Assembly (NCBI GenBank): GCA_005223375.1
Contig: RXOD01004696.1
Span: forward strand, 1-19,053
DNA length: 19,053 bases
Origin: Amoebophrya sp. AT5.2
Taxonomy: Eukaryota; Sar; Dinophyceae; Syndiniales; Amoebophryaceae
Direction of reading: 5' to 3'
Part shown: piece after piece, positions 8,431 through 17,546 of the stretch
Position numbering within the stretch: position 1 is the first letter of the stretch
Layout of the letters: each line of letters starts with the position of its first letter
The notes under the pieces: generated by a model
The model's input: only the letters and a program-made list of their open reading frames with translations
Told to the model about the DNA's origin: nothing
Databases searched by the model: none
Made by a program: the position numbers and the translations under genes

Positions 8431-8934
8431 TCATGTTTCTTCGATTTCCGACTTTATGTCACCTAGGCCGCTTTCCGACTTTATTTCTCCCCCGCTGTCT
8501 TCTTCTCCCGCCTCCCCCGTACTCGTCGTGGCTTTTCTCCTCCGCGAAGGTCCACTCGTGTCTTCCGGCGCCTTGCTTTCGCTAGTCAGCGCCGTGCGCT
8601 CCTCCGCCGAGAGCTGGCTTTCCAGCGACTCGATCTCAAGCTTCAGTTCCTCGATCTGGAGCTGCACCTCCTTCTCGTCGGGGTTCTTCGCTCCCGCTTG
8701 ACGAGTGCCCGTCTGCTCCTTGTCCAAAATCTTGATCATGAAACCAATCACGTCATCCGGGCGCTCTGTTTGTTTCAAACATGGATGCATGTTGGCAGAT
8801 ACGACAAAGTACACAGAAGTCCTTGAAGAGTTAGATTCAGCAGGAAAAATCGCACTATTACCTGTTATCAGCGCCGCAATGATTTTTTCGAGAACCGGGT
8901 CGACGTAGGCCTTGACATACTCCGCGTGTTCCAT
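8431..8934 (-). CDS. RIIa/Dpy-30-like dimerisation-docking protein with coiled coil, 2 exons, 135 aa
   Basis: Exon 1 is 8934..8862 and exon 2 is 8765..8431; the 96-nt intron (8766..8861) begins ACAG|GTAATAG and ends AAACAG|AGCGCC, phase 1 at both sides. Splicing joins ALIT to ERPDDVIGF and rebuilds a Dpy-30/RIIa dimerisation-docking domain at residues 5-40: helix EYVKAYVDPVLEKIIAALI, the ERPDD turn, then helix VIGFMIKIL. This domain forms a four-helix dimer that holds an amphipathic helix of a partner such as an A-kinase-anchoring or radial-spoke protein, or an Ash2-type subunit. Residues 53-82 are a coiled coil (KEVQLQIEELKLEIESLESQ), and the acidic tail ends in two related GxIKSE units. Reading through the intron would insert 32 residues into the domain, which supports the splice. 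In protists such proteins are often ciliary; that role is inferred. Confidence 0.9.
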   Translation of the reverse strand: MEHAEYVKAYVDPVLEKIIAALITGNSAIFPAESNSSRTSVYFVVSANMHPCLKQTERPDDVIGFMIKILDKEQTGTRQAGAKNPDEKEVQLQIEELKLEIESLESQLSAEERTALTSESKAPEDTSGPSRRRKATTSTGEAGEEDSGGEIKSESGLGDIKSEIEET

Positions 8935-9671
8935 GGTGAAACCGCGCGAGTGGGTTCAGTCGTGCTAGGTGCCTGCACTTGCGGTTACATCAACGTCTTT
9001 GTTATATGCTTCACTGCCGGTGTAAGTGTAGTACCTGTAACTTAAGACACATAGCGCGCAATTACCTATGCCTCTGTGATACTATCAACCCGGACGTGCG
9101 ACTACTCGATCATGCTGTTCTTTGCGTTTTGCGTTGGCCGCGGAGAAGAATTGACACCGCGGATGAGGGTCCTGCGCGGAGACGCACGCATCGCTTTTCG
9201 CTGGACGTCATACATCAGCTCTTTTTCGCAGAACTCAAATTGTTCAATCTGACACTGCCCCTGCGGGTTACCGCAGTCGTGAAGGAGGAAGTGCTCAGCT
9301 CCGTACTTTTTTTTTTGATCACGCAGTATCCTGCTATAAACTCTGCCAGAATCAACGCGTCCCTGTTCTCAGTCATTGTCACACGTCAGCGCCGATTTCG
9401 GTCCGCGACGAACAGTATCGCCACCATCCTGACTAGGTACAGAAATGCTAACTGTCTCCATCTATTTCGATGGCTGAAGAACCAGGATGGGGGCACGGGA
9501 ATACAAATAGAGCAGGTGACCAGTAGAAGAGGAATGGGGGGGCGCCAGCTGGTTGAGTTTTCAAGTATTGTCGAAAGGCCTCGATGGCTGCGGGTGTGCT
9601 CTTCGTTCTGCCAGGTTCCCGTGCAGGAGCTGCTGCACAAACTCCCCACGACGGCACGCACCACGGCGAGC
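8935..9671. other. Intergenic or 3' UTR, possible terminal exon of the 302-aa gene
   Basis: This 737-nt space lies between the RIIa start and the annotated stop of the 302-aa gene. It has a ten-base T run near 9307. If the donor-like GGG|GTGTGAG just before 9672 is used, a terminal exon could lie at about 9555-9640 (see findings). The long plus-strand frame across this space is judged a shadow. Confidence 0.45.
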
Positions 9672-10580
9672 TCACACCCCGATCACTGCTCCCGTTCTCG
9701 CGTGGCGCGCGTAGCTCCAATAGTTCGCCGGGAATTCGTTTGTCCTGCCACTCGCATTCGGGTCCTGGACCCGCTTCTTCTGGCTCAATCCGTGCACGTG
9801 CGGCACTCCGTCGGCCCCCACCCGCGGTACGTCGCCGAGAGGCAGACCTGCCTCCGACGACGACGTCATGCGTTCTCCAAACTCCCCCGGGCTCCGCTGG
9901 GCGCGCACCTGCGGCGGCACGCCCTCCGCGCCGTCGTCCGCGAAGGGTCCCACGAACTGCGCCATGTTCGTGGAGCAACTCGGGTGCCGCTGGTCGACAG
10001 TGCGTGGTCTCCTCCTCACTTCGGTGGACGGAGCAGCCCTTGGGGCCCCCGCGGCAGGCACGCTGTCTGCACCATCCTCTTCTCGTCGGCTCCCGCCGTC
10101 GCTGTGGAGCAGGCGCAGGCCACGGACGTTCCGTGGCACCTTGGTGGACGTCAGCACGCCGTACCCGGTGGCATACGGAGGCTCCAGGTTGAGCGCGGCA
10201 CAGGGCCGGCGCACGGGTGACGCAGGACCTGCTGCTTCGTCACCCTCGTGCAGGGATTTCGCCTGGCTGTGACCTTTTACGGAACCGTCTCCCGCGGTCT
10301 TTGCGGGACCGTCGGACCGTATCGGACCGACGAATACGCGAACCCCTGCGGCCGTTCGTGTGGCTTCTTCTGCCGTCTGTGGTCTAGATGAAAAGGCCGT
10401 TGTGTATTCGCTGTGCTTGAGGTTGCAGCCGTCTTCACCGGAACTGTCCGTGCCCAAGCGCACCATACTCGCATGGTAAAGTTCGGCCGCAACTCGGCGA
10501 GAGGTGCGACATAGCCCGGCAGAACTCTCACTGAACCCCGGTAGCGAGGTCGCAATCTCTACATCTGGTTGCACTTGCAT
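9672..10580 (-). CDS. Unrecognised protein, about 302 aa
   Basis: The first in-frame ATG is at 10580 (MQVQPDVEIATSLPGF) and the stop TGA is at 9672. The frame is open another 34 codons upstream to a TGA and may be entered by splicing at CTGAACAG|G near 10678, so the true start is uncertain. Codons end mostly in G or C, most strongly in the last 110 residues, which look best ordered (for example TNMAQFVGPFADDGAEGVP, and NEFPANYWSYARHART at the end). A conserved-looking patch NLEPPYATGYGVLTSTKVP lies mid-protein. There is no membrane span or signal peptide, and the composition is polar with many Arg, Ser and Gly. I do not recognise a family. The opposite strand is also open here for 413 codons; I prefer the minus strand because of codon bias, the amino-acid make-up and the orientation of its neighbours. 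Confidence 0.68.
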   Translation of the reverse strand: MQVQPDVEIATSLPGFSESSAGLCRTSRRVAAELYHASMVRLGTDSSGEDGCNLKHSEYTTAFSSRPQTAEEATRTAAGVRVFVGPIRSDGPAKTAGDGSVKGHSQAKSLHEGDEAAGPASPVRRPCAALNLEPPYATGYGVLTSTKVPRNVRGLRLLHSDGGSRREEDGADSVPAAGAPRAAPSTEVRRRPRTVDQRHPSCSTNMAQFVGPFADDGAEGVPPQVRAQRSPGEFGERMTSSSEAGLPLGDVPRVGADGVPHVHGLSQKKRVQDPNASGRTNEFPANYWSYARHARTGAVIGV

Positions 10581-11434
10581 CTTGCTGTTGCCACTCGTGG
10601 ATAGAAAAATCAATGAGGCCCCCAATTTATTGAATCGCAGTGATTTCTGCAGTACTCCATCGTGGGCTTCAGAACCTGTTCAGCGGGAAAAGAAACGGAA
10701 GGAATCAATCACAATCAAGCACTTCCGACACATACTAGTATCAACACGAGTAGCACAGAGACTTACCCTTACGGACGAGCTGGAAAGCGTAAACGATGAC
10801 GCTAGAAAACCAATAGTTACGAATCAGTACGAGTTACGGAAAAGCACGACAACGATAATGTGGGCGAGCTGATCGATCAATTGATTTCCCGATGGTCCAG
10901 TACGCACGAGCGACTCCACAGAAAGAATCCACCTCCGCTGCACGAAAGCGTCTACAAGCGATGAGTCCCGATTTAGAAATCAGCACGCATTTTTCATCAT
11001 ACCAACGCAGGAGGTAGCACGGAACGAACAACGTAGAGCGGTGTAATTTCTCAACAAAACCGGAGGCGGTGTGGATGTCCGATGACTCTTCTAAATTTTT
11101 TTTTTTTGGCAGGGATACTTCTAAAAATCTCTTGTGTGTAGTCTTCTCCTTTCTTGTTTTTGTTGTTGTAACATCTGGCGCAGGTCTGTAAATCATATAT
11201 CATCACAATTTGAATTTCTATTTCAGGTAGACGTAGACGTTAGTACATGCTCAAGAACTTTCGGCAACGGCATCATCATTGTTACAAGATTATTTCTTCG
11301 AGAATTTGTGCGTGTCTTCACATCTGTCGAGCCATCAAAATCAAAAATGTGTCTTAGTGGTCGCCCTCATCCTGTTCCCCGCGCCGGCTCGTTCCAGTTA
11401 TTCCTCCGACGAAGATAGAACTGGTGTCACTTTA
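10581..11434. other. Intergenic, weak minus-strand frame
   Basis: This 854-nt space lies between the stop of the 374-aa secreted gene and the 302-aa start. A frame at 10834..11196 on the minus strand translates to a plausible but unbiased sequence (around LRWYDEKCVLISKSG); I cannot support it as a gene. A run of 13 T lies near 11096. There are no other features. Confidence 0.45.
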
Positions 11435-13596
11435 TCAGGGGGCCGGCGTCGGCATGCCTTCGAACATCCCATTGTCTGTGTTGGCCGTTTCCGTCGCGCT
11501 GCCGAAGTCTGACATGATGATGCGCTTTTTGATGTACGTGTTCTCCTTCGGGTCTTCCTTGCAGTGCGAAGCTCTCACGCAGGCGGAATGACACAGCCTC
11601 TGCTTTTTCTTCTCGCTCCAATCTGAGAAATCTGTTTGCGACTCGCAGAGAGTCTCTGGCTGTTCGTTCAAGAACAATATAGTTGCGCACTCCGGGCTGG
11701 AGTTCAGGAAGACGATGTCCCCTACCTTTGCGCCCTGTGAAAGAAGGTTATTTGCGATTGCGAAAATTCTGCACTTAGTGGTGGATCTGGTCCACATTTG
11801 ATGCTTCTCCAGTTTTCCCTGCTTTTTCTGCCAATAATCAGATCATAAATCCACTTTCCACTACTTACGTTGCCGCTGTATGTGGTCGGGGCGTCATCGC
11901 CATCGTTCGCTTTTGCATAGCTCCCGTCATCTTTCAATATCTTCACATCGAGCCCATCACCTACAGCTGCTGCTTGATCCATATTGATCTGGACGAAGCC
12001 GCCGCAGTCCTTGTTCTTCGAGCACATCTCTGCAGCAAAGTCCAGCTGGAGCTTTACCTCGCCGTTTTGACCACCTCCTTCGGCCTGAGTTGTTTGAGGA
12101 ACGGATGGGTACACACCGTCTGAGAAGCAAGCGAGCAAATCTTTTCCCCGACACGGGACATCTAAAATGGGTCCGCCCTTGTCGCGGATAGAACCTTGTT
12201 GACCGTCGAAAGAAATAAGAGTACGTTCGATCCTGACGGGATCATCTACAGTTCCACATTACGAACTCCATCGGGGACAACATAAGCAACTCAGCGGAAT
12301 GAGCGCGCTCATCCCACTTCCTCCGAGAGCGCAAAAAAAATATCCCCAGAATATAGTTATAGGTAGGCGCAGACACGCGTATTATATTGAGCAGCAAGCA
12401 CGCTCTTTCAGCATAGCACCAAGTGTTTCCCAGCAGAAGCTCTGATCGGGGCTAAATTTAGATTCCCACATGAGTGTGGACGGAAACGATATGTATTCTT
12501 CATAGTTAGTTTCGCAAATTTTAGCAAGAATGCCGACAAAATTAAAGAATTTGCTGGAGACTTCTTCGTCTTCGACTACTTACTCCAAATGTTAACGAAC
12601 TTCTACGTCTAGGAAGCTAAACGCGAGCGCTGCATTTCAGATCACTCGCGGTGATAGGGTGACTGAGAGGCCAGGCATTGCCACATGAGCGCCTCCTGCG
12701 TGACAATGTCCCGCCGTCCCGAAAAAAATGGCCCGCCGTCCGTAAATAAATTCGAACGGTACTATACGAACGCCACTGCTACGAACGCTACTGCATCTCT
12801 TTTAAACGAAACCGTACGTCGCTGCCTTTGATACAGAAAGTGAAAGAACGGCGCTAGCCTAACACGCCACGCACCCGCATCATGAGCCACATGCCTATTG
12901 CACTTCATCATCGTGAACGCCACCGAAAGGCCAACTAAAAGTTTCAGTGACCTGACGTACGTGACGACGAAGATTGCAGGCCGACTGCATTGGGGAAGGA
13001 AATGACCAAAGACTAACGAAGTAAGTACCAGAGTCAAAATGGCGTGCATTTCCGGATACTTTCCCCTAGCGAAACTCGCAATGTCCGATGTGTCGGGGCA
13101 TTGTGTATCGCTGTAGGTCTTCGTCTCGTCGTTCCCATCCCCGTAGAAACCAGCCAGCACGCTCTGCGTCTGCGTTGTCCCATCTTGTAGTGTTACGTCT
13201 TCGGTGCCAATAAGATTTGCGTTGCTGTCTTTGACGCAGGGCAGCGCGACCTTGAGTGCGTGCATTCCATTTGTACAGTCCTGTCGCTTGTACTGCACGA
13301 AGCTCATTTTCGGATGCCACTGGTCGATGAACTTCTTCGACGCGTGGGATTTCTTCAGGTTGAGGCCCGCGACCGATTTCTTTCCCTGGTGGGCGGCCGC
13401 CTTCTTGCGAACAACGAGGGCGGCGACACCACCTGTTTTGTACACATGTCTCTTGGCTCGCGTGCGCGCTCACAGTCAGACCAACGAGGAAAATTTTGGC
13501 TACTTATCTCTCTCTAGTGATAATTAAATTCACACTGCAAGTACCGTTCTCCGACAGGCCGGCGAGAGCCACACCGCCCAGAGAAAGAAGCTTCAT
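11435..13596 (-). CDS. Secreted cysteine-rich protein, 4 exons, 374 aa
   Basis: Exons: 13596..13545, 13468..13060, 12232..11869 and 11734..11435. The introns are 13469..13544 (76 nt, phase 1), 12233..13059 (827 nt, phase 2) and 11735..11868 (134 nt, phase 0, starting AAC|GTAAGT and ending TTTCACAG). All phases agree and the total is exactly 374 codons plus stop. The N-terminus MKLLSLGGVALAGLSEN is a short signal peptide, followed by RTRAKR, which matches an RxKR proprotein-cleavage site. The mature part has 12 cysteines: a first half with CTNG and LPC, a middle with VPCRGKDLLACFSDGV and MCSKNKDCGGFVQI, and a C-terminal LCHSACVRASHC cluster. The CSKNKDCGGF spacing resembles apple/PAN-type or similar disulfide domains, but the match is weak. 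No membrane anchor is seen. Probably exported or surface-bound; function unknown. The long second intron is the least certain junction. Confidence 0.83.
12233..13059 (-). other. Long intron (827 nt) of the secreted-protein gene
   Basis: Inferred from GGGAAA|GTATCC at its start and CCGTCAG|GATC at its end, both phase 2, joining FARGK to IERTLIS. It is about six times longer than the other introns here. The exon 2 frame stays open about 99 codons into it, with hydrophobic stretches. It holds the 15-nt triplicated repeat at 12753-12796 and two copies of CCCGCCGTCC near 12711 and 12731. It may contain a small extra exon that I did not detect. Confidence 0.6.
12753..12796. repeat. Imperfect 3 x 15-nt tandem repeat
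   Basis: Three adjacent copies: CGAACGGTACTATA (14 nt), CGAACGCCACTGCTA and CGAACGCTACTGCAT. They lie inside the 827-nt intron of the secreted-protein gene. Confidence 0.75.
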
Positions 13597-14180
13597 TTTC
13601 TTTGGTAAAGCTGTGATGCTAGTCCTCTTTCGTTCAGCTTAAAGATCAGGTCTATGATGATGATGATTTACCCTGCTCGGGGTGAAAAGATGACACCAAC
13701 TCCAATATTAAGAGAAGGCGTCTATAAGAAATTTAAATTTTCCAATTGTAATCTAAGGTATGATGGTGATGAACTTCAAGATCGATCCCTTTCAACGTCA
13801 CTCCGCTAGAGCAGCACAAACAATCATCGTCCTTTCCGGACGGCGATCGTTCCAAGAGTATGGTCTCTGACAGTTTGTCGTACAGCCTCGGTCTCTTCGT
13901 GTGCCTCCTGCGGCTGCCCGCTACAGATTGGGATACTGGCGGAGGTCCCAAAGGGGCTCCTCTCAAGACATCAGCGAGGGCACCATCATCATCATCATCA
14001 TCTTGATTCATCATCATGATCTCTCACTCCTACCAAAGCAATTACAATTCCATGCCTGTCCTGCTCATTGCTCTTGCTCCTGGGCACAAAAATCTAAATT
14101 TCCTGCTCTGTCTTGTTCTCACTTCGCTTCACCTTCATCGATGCAAGGCACTAGGAGAAGACCGGGGAGCCCGAGCAGCA
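13597..14180. repeat. Triplet-microsatellite region with a weak 94-codon frame
   Basis: Short ATG/GAT repeats at about 13652-13668 and 13758-13772 face a CAT/ATC repeat at 13983-14017, giving an inverted arrangement across about 330 nt. A minus-strand frame at 14017..13733 begins with three ATG codons and six Asp codons made by this repeat (MMMNQDDDDDDGALADVL...). The rest of that frame is not clearly protein-like, so I do not call it a gene. CATCACAG ending at 13611, just before the 374-aa start, is a possible splice acceptor. Confidence 0.4.
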
Positions 14181-14513
14181 CTACACACGGCAAACATACC
14201 ACCACCTAGGTAAGCATGTCGATACTCTACCTCTTGATCTTCTGCCACAGTGCGCTGCAGGGAACAAGCTGCGACCGTTTACACGGCGCGGGAACAAAGC
14301 AGCTGAAGGACCTGTCTGCGGGGCGTGGGGGGGGTGCGGAGCTGCACCGCCGACGGTTTGCATCGCTCCACTGCCATGCATGCTCAAGTAGGCCAGCTGG
14401 AGCACGGCCATGGACTTGAGGCGAAGGCTGGATGACTGCAGCTCCTGTTTTCCCTCCTGTGTGCCCTGTTGGATGTACTCCAGGCCGCAAGCTCCTCGAA
14501 TGCCCTTCGCCAT
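14181..14513 (-). CDS. Candidate small gene or exon, 110 codons
   Basis: ATG at 14513 in a good context (CCCAATGGCG), stop at 14181. The first 65 codons are G/C-ending and translate to an orderly, partly amphipathic sequence (MAKGIRGACGLEYIQQG, LRLKSMAVLQLAYLSMHG). The frame is also open upstream through a hydrophobic stretch (ICFILILALP). The last 45 codons are poor, and CAG|GTCCTT after PHAPQT may be a donor, with acceptors at GGTCGCAG or CCCTGCAG shortly downstream leading to different ends. Family not recognised. Its strand agrees with all neighbours. The plus strand is also partly open, so the call is tentative. Confidence 0.35.
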   Translation of the reverse strand: MAKGIRGACGLEYIQQGTQEGKQELQSSSLRLKSMAVLQLAYLSMHGSGAMQTVGGAAPHPPHAPQTGPSAALFPRRVNGRSLFPAAHCGRRSRGRVSTCLPRWWYVCRV

Positions 14514-15658
14514 TGGGAGCGCCAGGATCAAGATGAAACAAATTGCTGCCCTGCTTGCGTTGATCTGACAGGGCGTCCGCCTCGCTCTAGCGCGGCAGTG
14601 GTGCAACGCAAACACTGCGCGGAGCCACAAAGCATCGCACCAACGGCCAACAAGCGATCACGCTGTCCCCCATCCCGCCTAGGCTCTTCGTCTGCCACTA
14701 CGGTCTTTTCGCTCAATCAACCAAGGAAAGCATCAAGGAAAGCGGCGGGCAACGGGAACGCTTCGGTAGAAGCGCAGCACGTTACCTGTGCCTGCTTTCC
14801 TGGAGCGTGGATCGCGGCCGTTTTGCTGCTGTTGTTTCCTGCCCCTGGTCCCTCCCCCGCTTACACACATCAAACGGTCCGACGCCACCGACAGGTTGAG
14901 CAAAACTGACGGACGCTCGAGCGCACTTCGACCTTGATTCGTGCCCTGATGGCGCCACGACGCATCGGTCTGACGCGCCCGGCCCGGCTAGCGATCGAAT
15001 CTTTCCGGAGGGTTTCGCGCGGCCGCCGTTCGAAGCGCGCGTCGGAGGACTCAGAGCGGCACTTCGAGCCGCGCACGACAGCCCGTACCTGCAAAGGGCG
15101 CGGCCACTCCGCGGTGGCGCAACGAACCACATGGGACGTGCGCCGGTTTATGGACACGCTGCGGCGTCGACATAAACATCAACATCTTTCAGCTCGGAAG
15201 ACGTCTCGAACGGCGTTCCTTCAATGCTATCTCAAAACAGCACATCGGTGCCGTTCCGACAGTCGCTTCGAAGCCTCATTTCCGTGCGCTTTTCCGAACT
15301 CTTTTGACCGCACACGGGCACGCACTGGACAAGCCCTCGCCTCACAGCCTCCTCGCCGAGCCCGAGTTCAACAAACACCAAGCAAAAGGTAGAGGACTGG
15401 CTAGCATAGTCCTTCATTGGGAAAAGGACACCGCACGCCCAAGCGGCGACAAGCAGAACCAAAAAGGGCGAAGATGAGGAAGAGATCGGGCCAAAAAGAG
15501 CCACGATGCGGCACGAGCGGGCCGCGCTGTTTCAGCCCTGTCGTTCCCGTCCAAGCTCCCACGATGTTAGACAGTTTTGGCATGCGCTTTGGAGTATCTT
15601 TCGCGATGCTCGGAAGGTCCACACAAAACGCGGGCCTGCCACCCTCGTCCCATGTTTT

Positions 15659-15676
15659 CCTTCCCTCGGCCGAATA
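15659..15676 (+). repeat. Dispersed 18-nt repeat, copy 1
   Basis: CCTTCCCTCGGCCGAATA occurs here and again identically at 16145-16162, in the same orientation, 486 nt apart. The flanks differ. Confidence 0.8.
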
Positions 15677-16144
15677 TATATGACGACTCTGTGGGTCAGT
15701 GCAAACCTCCCCTTGAAGCTACAGTTAAGGTGCGCACTTGAGTTTGCCTCCTGGACCGAAAAATTAAGACGCAAGCGACGAGGGTGACGAGTGGCATGGA
15801 CCAGATGAATGAAGTTTTTTAATCTACATGAACTGTATTCCCGTTGTACGGGTGGGAGAACGCCGTAAGCCTCTGCAGTATGTTTTTACGCCCCGGCCCA
15901 TAGTGGACCGGACCCCCACCGTATTGCAGCAGGCTATACGTTAACGGATCCGAACGTACGCACCTTAGTGGTGCTCATACCGTACTTAGCGGGATTGCTA
16001 TGCTTAGATCAAGTACTTCAGCGTGTGTAATATCTATTATTTTCGTCATTGTACGCGGCCTCAACGAGCGCAGCGTGGTCGTCGCAAACAAAAAAATCTC
16101 TATCGATCAGGCAGACGTGAGGAACCGATTATTTTGGTTAGGAA

Positions 16145-16162
16145 CCTTCCCTCGGCCGAATA
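16145..16162 (+). repeat. Dispersed 18-nt repeat, copy 2
   Basis: An exact second copy of the 18-nt sequence at 15659-15676. Both lie in the poorly resolved region between the OsmC gene and the secreted-protein gene. Confidence 0.8.
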
Positions 16163-16745
16163 GTATTTCTTGGGACTTTCCTACCGCCCCCTGATCTCGC
16201 TAAAAGTCCTCCTTTCCCCACTCCGCAGGCGGTGAGGCGTGGCGTCATTATTATTTACCCTACTCGTCATGATCGTCTCCTCTACCTTTACGCCTCCAAA
16301 CAAGCAGGTTCGCACTCCCTCGCCAAAAAACCTGCCCCGATTCTTTGCTGACGCAGAAAAGAAAAACACTTGTTCAGCGTAGCCGTTGATTCGGGCAAGC
16401 ACAGCGCTATCTCCTTGGCACTGGTTATGCTGTAACTCTGGAATTTGCTTCAACATCACCAGGAAAACTCGAATACAATTCGTCTGTGCGTGCTCCTGTT
16501 GCCTTACACGACCATCGCTTGTATCATTGCGTGAGGCCGGGCCACCGCGCTTCCAGTTCAGAATCAGAAAAACAGTTCAGCAGAAAGAGGAAATGAAAAG
16601 CCTTCATCGTGATAGGATGCATATGTTGGAGCCAGCCGCAGCCGCGCAAACAGATTCGCGGTCGCGAAGAGCAGAAAGATCATGCGTCACCAAGTGTGGA
16701 GGTGGAACAAATTGTTCTTAAGCATTCGGGGGAGCACGAAGCCAT

Positions 16746-17546
16746 CTACAGCAACTTCGCTTCCAGCGTGACCTCGGGAACCGCAGCGAGCGCTTTTGAC
16801 ACCGGGCATCCCGCCTTCGCCTCCAGGGCTAGCTCCTCGAAAGTTGCTTTATCGACCCCCGAGCATTTTCCCTCCGTGGCGAGCTTTATCGAGCTTATCA
16901 GCGGCCCCTCCGACAACGTGACGGTTGCAGTGGTTGTGATCTGTGTTCGTGAGTGTTGGGGAACGAGATAGAAATTCATCACAAGCAAAGTCCCCTCCCC
17001 TAAACAGGCGAAAAATCTCACACCGCACCATAAGAAAGTGGTACCGCGTCCGGGTTTAGCCCTTTCTTCGTGAGAAGTGCAGCGAGAAACATCGAGTAGC
17101 AGCCTGAAATCGCCGACCCAATCAGCTCTTCTGGGTTGGTCTTGCTCTCGTCCGCTTCAAACCGGGATGCGAAGGAGTAATCCTGAAAATAAATATATGC
17201 GAAGAATGGAAAGCTCCGGTAAAATACGCCCCCGTCTGTTCAACCGATCATGCGCCTGAACCTTACTTCATACTTCTGGTACTTCACAGTTGGGCACATC
17301 CCATCGGAGACGCAAAAAGAAGAAAAATCGCTGATCTATCACCTACCAGGGTTGAGATTTAAACATCGACCCGCTCCAGGGAATTATATATACCAGTTCC
17401 GAAATCTTTCCACTGGCCACGCTCGTGGAACCCGATCCTTCCTTCAGCGTACCCTTCCATACTGAGGTGGCGCCCGAGACCCGTGTTCTCACAAACTGGC
17501 GACTGATAAGAGGCACGCGTCGCGTGAACAACATGGCGGCCGCCAT
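16746..17546 (-). CDS. OsmC/Ohr-family thiol peroxidase, mitochondrial, 3 exons, 161 aa
   Basis: Exons: 17546..17394, 17182..17045 and 16940..16746, all phase 0. The introns are 17183..17393 (211 nt, CTG|GTATAT to TTTTCAG) and 16941..17044 (104 nt, GCG|GTACCA to GAACACAG). Residues 1-26 (MAAAMLFTRRVPLISRQFVR and on) are Arg-rich without acids, typical of mitochondrial import. SVWKGTLKEGSGS opens the OsmC fold, then YSFASRFEA, TNPEELIGSAISGCYSM with the first catalytic cysteine, and AKAGCPVSKAL with the second. Family members reduce organic hydroperoxides with this cysteine pair, using lipoyl or other thiols. Length is as expected and both cysteines are present, so the enzyme should be active. 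A eukaryotic nuclear copy with introns and a targeting peptide suggests old acquisition from bacteria; the closest relative cannot be told here. Comparison with bacterial OsmC shows no missing residues at the first junction. Confidence 0.93.

Larger units (their letters stand above)
14514..16745. other. Poorly resolved 2.2 kb; no gene I can support
   Basis: Many overlapping frames exist on both strands. Minus-strand candidates are 15504..15232 (non-ATG start, hydrophobic front with PFLVLLVAAWACGVLF), 15132..14782 and 16456..16181 (begins MLKQIPELQHNQ); the plus-strand one is 14934..15392 (very basic). TTTGCAG|GTACGG near 15091 on the minus strand is a good donor, so a multi-exon minus-strand gene is conceivable at 14.8-15.2 kb, but I could not join exons coherently. 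From 15790 to 16200 I see no coding signal. No tRNA or other RNA fold was recognised. Confidence 0.35.

Noticed and set aside
8979..10220. 413-codon open frame on the plus strand
   Set aside because: It is antisense to the 302-aa gene, its front part has no codon bias and odd composition, and the minus strand reads better and agrees with all neighbours.
14934..15392. 152-codon very basic frame on the plus strand
   Set aside because: Arg-rich composition typical of an antisense or chance frame in GC-rich DNA; opposite to the orientation of all supported genes.
17267..17281. 15-nt micro-exon (YQKYE) in the first OsmC intron, flanked by AG and GTAAGG
   Set aside because: Without it the protein already matches the spacing of bacterial OsmC between the SG turn and the YSF motif, so the micro-exon would be an insertion.
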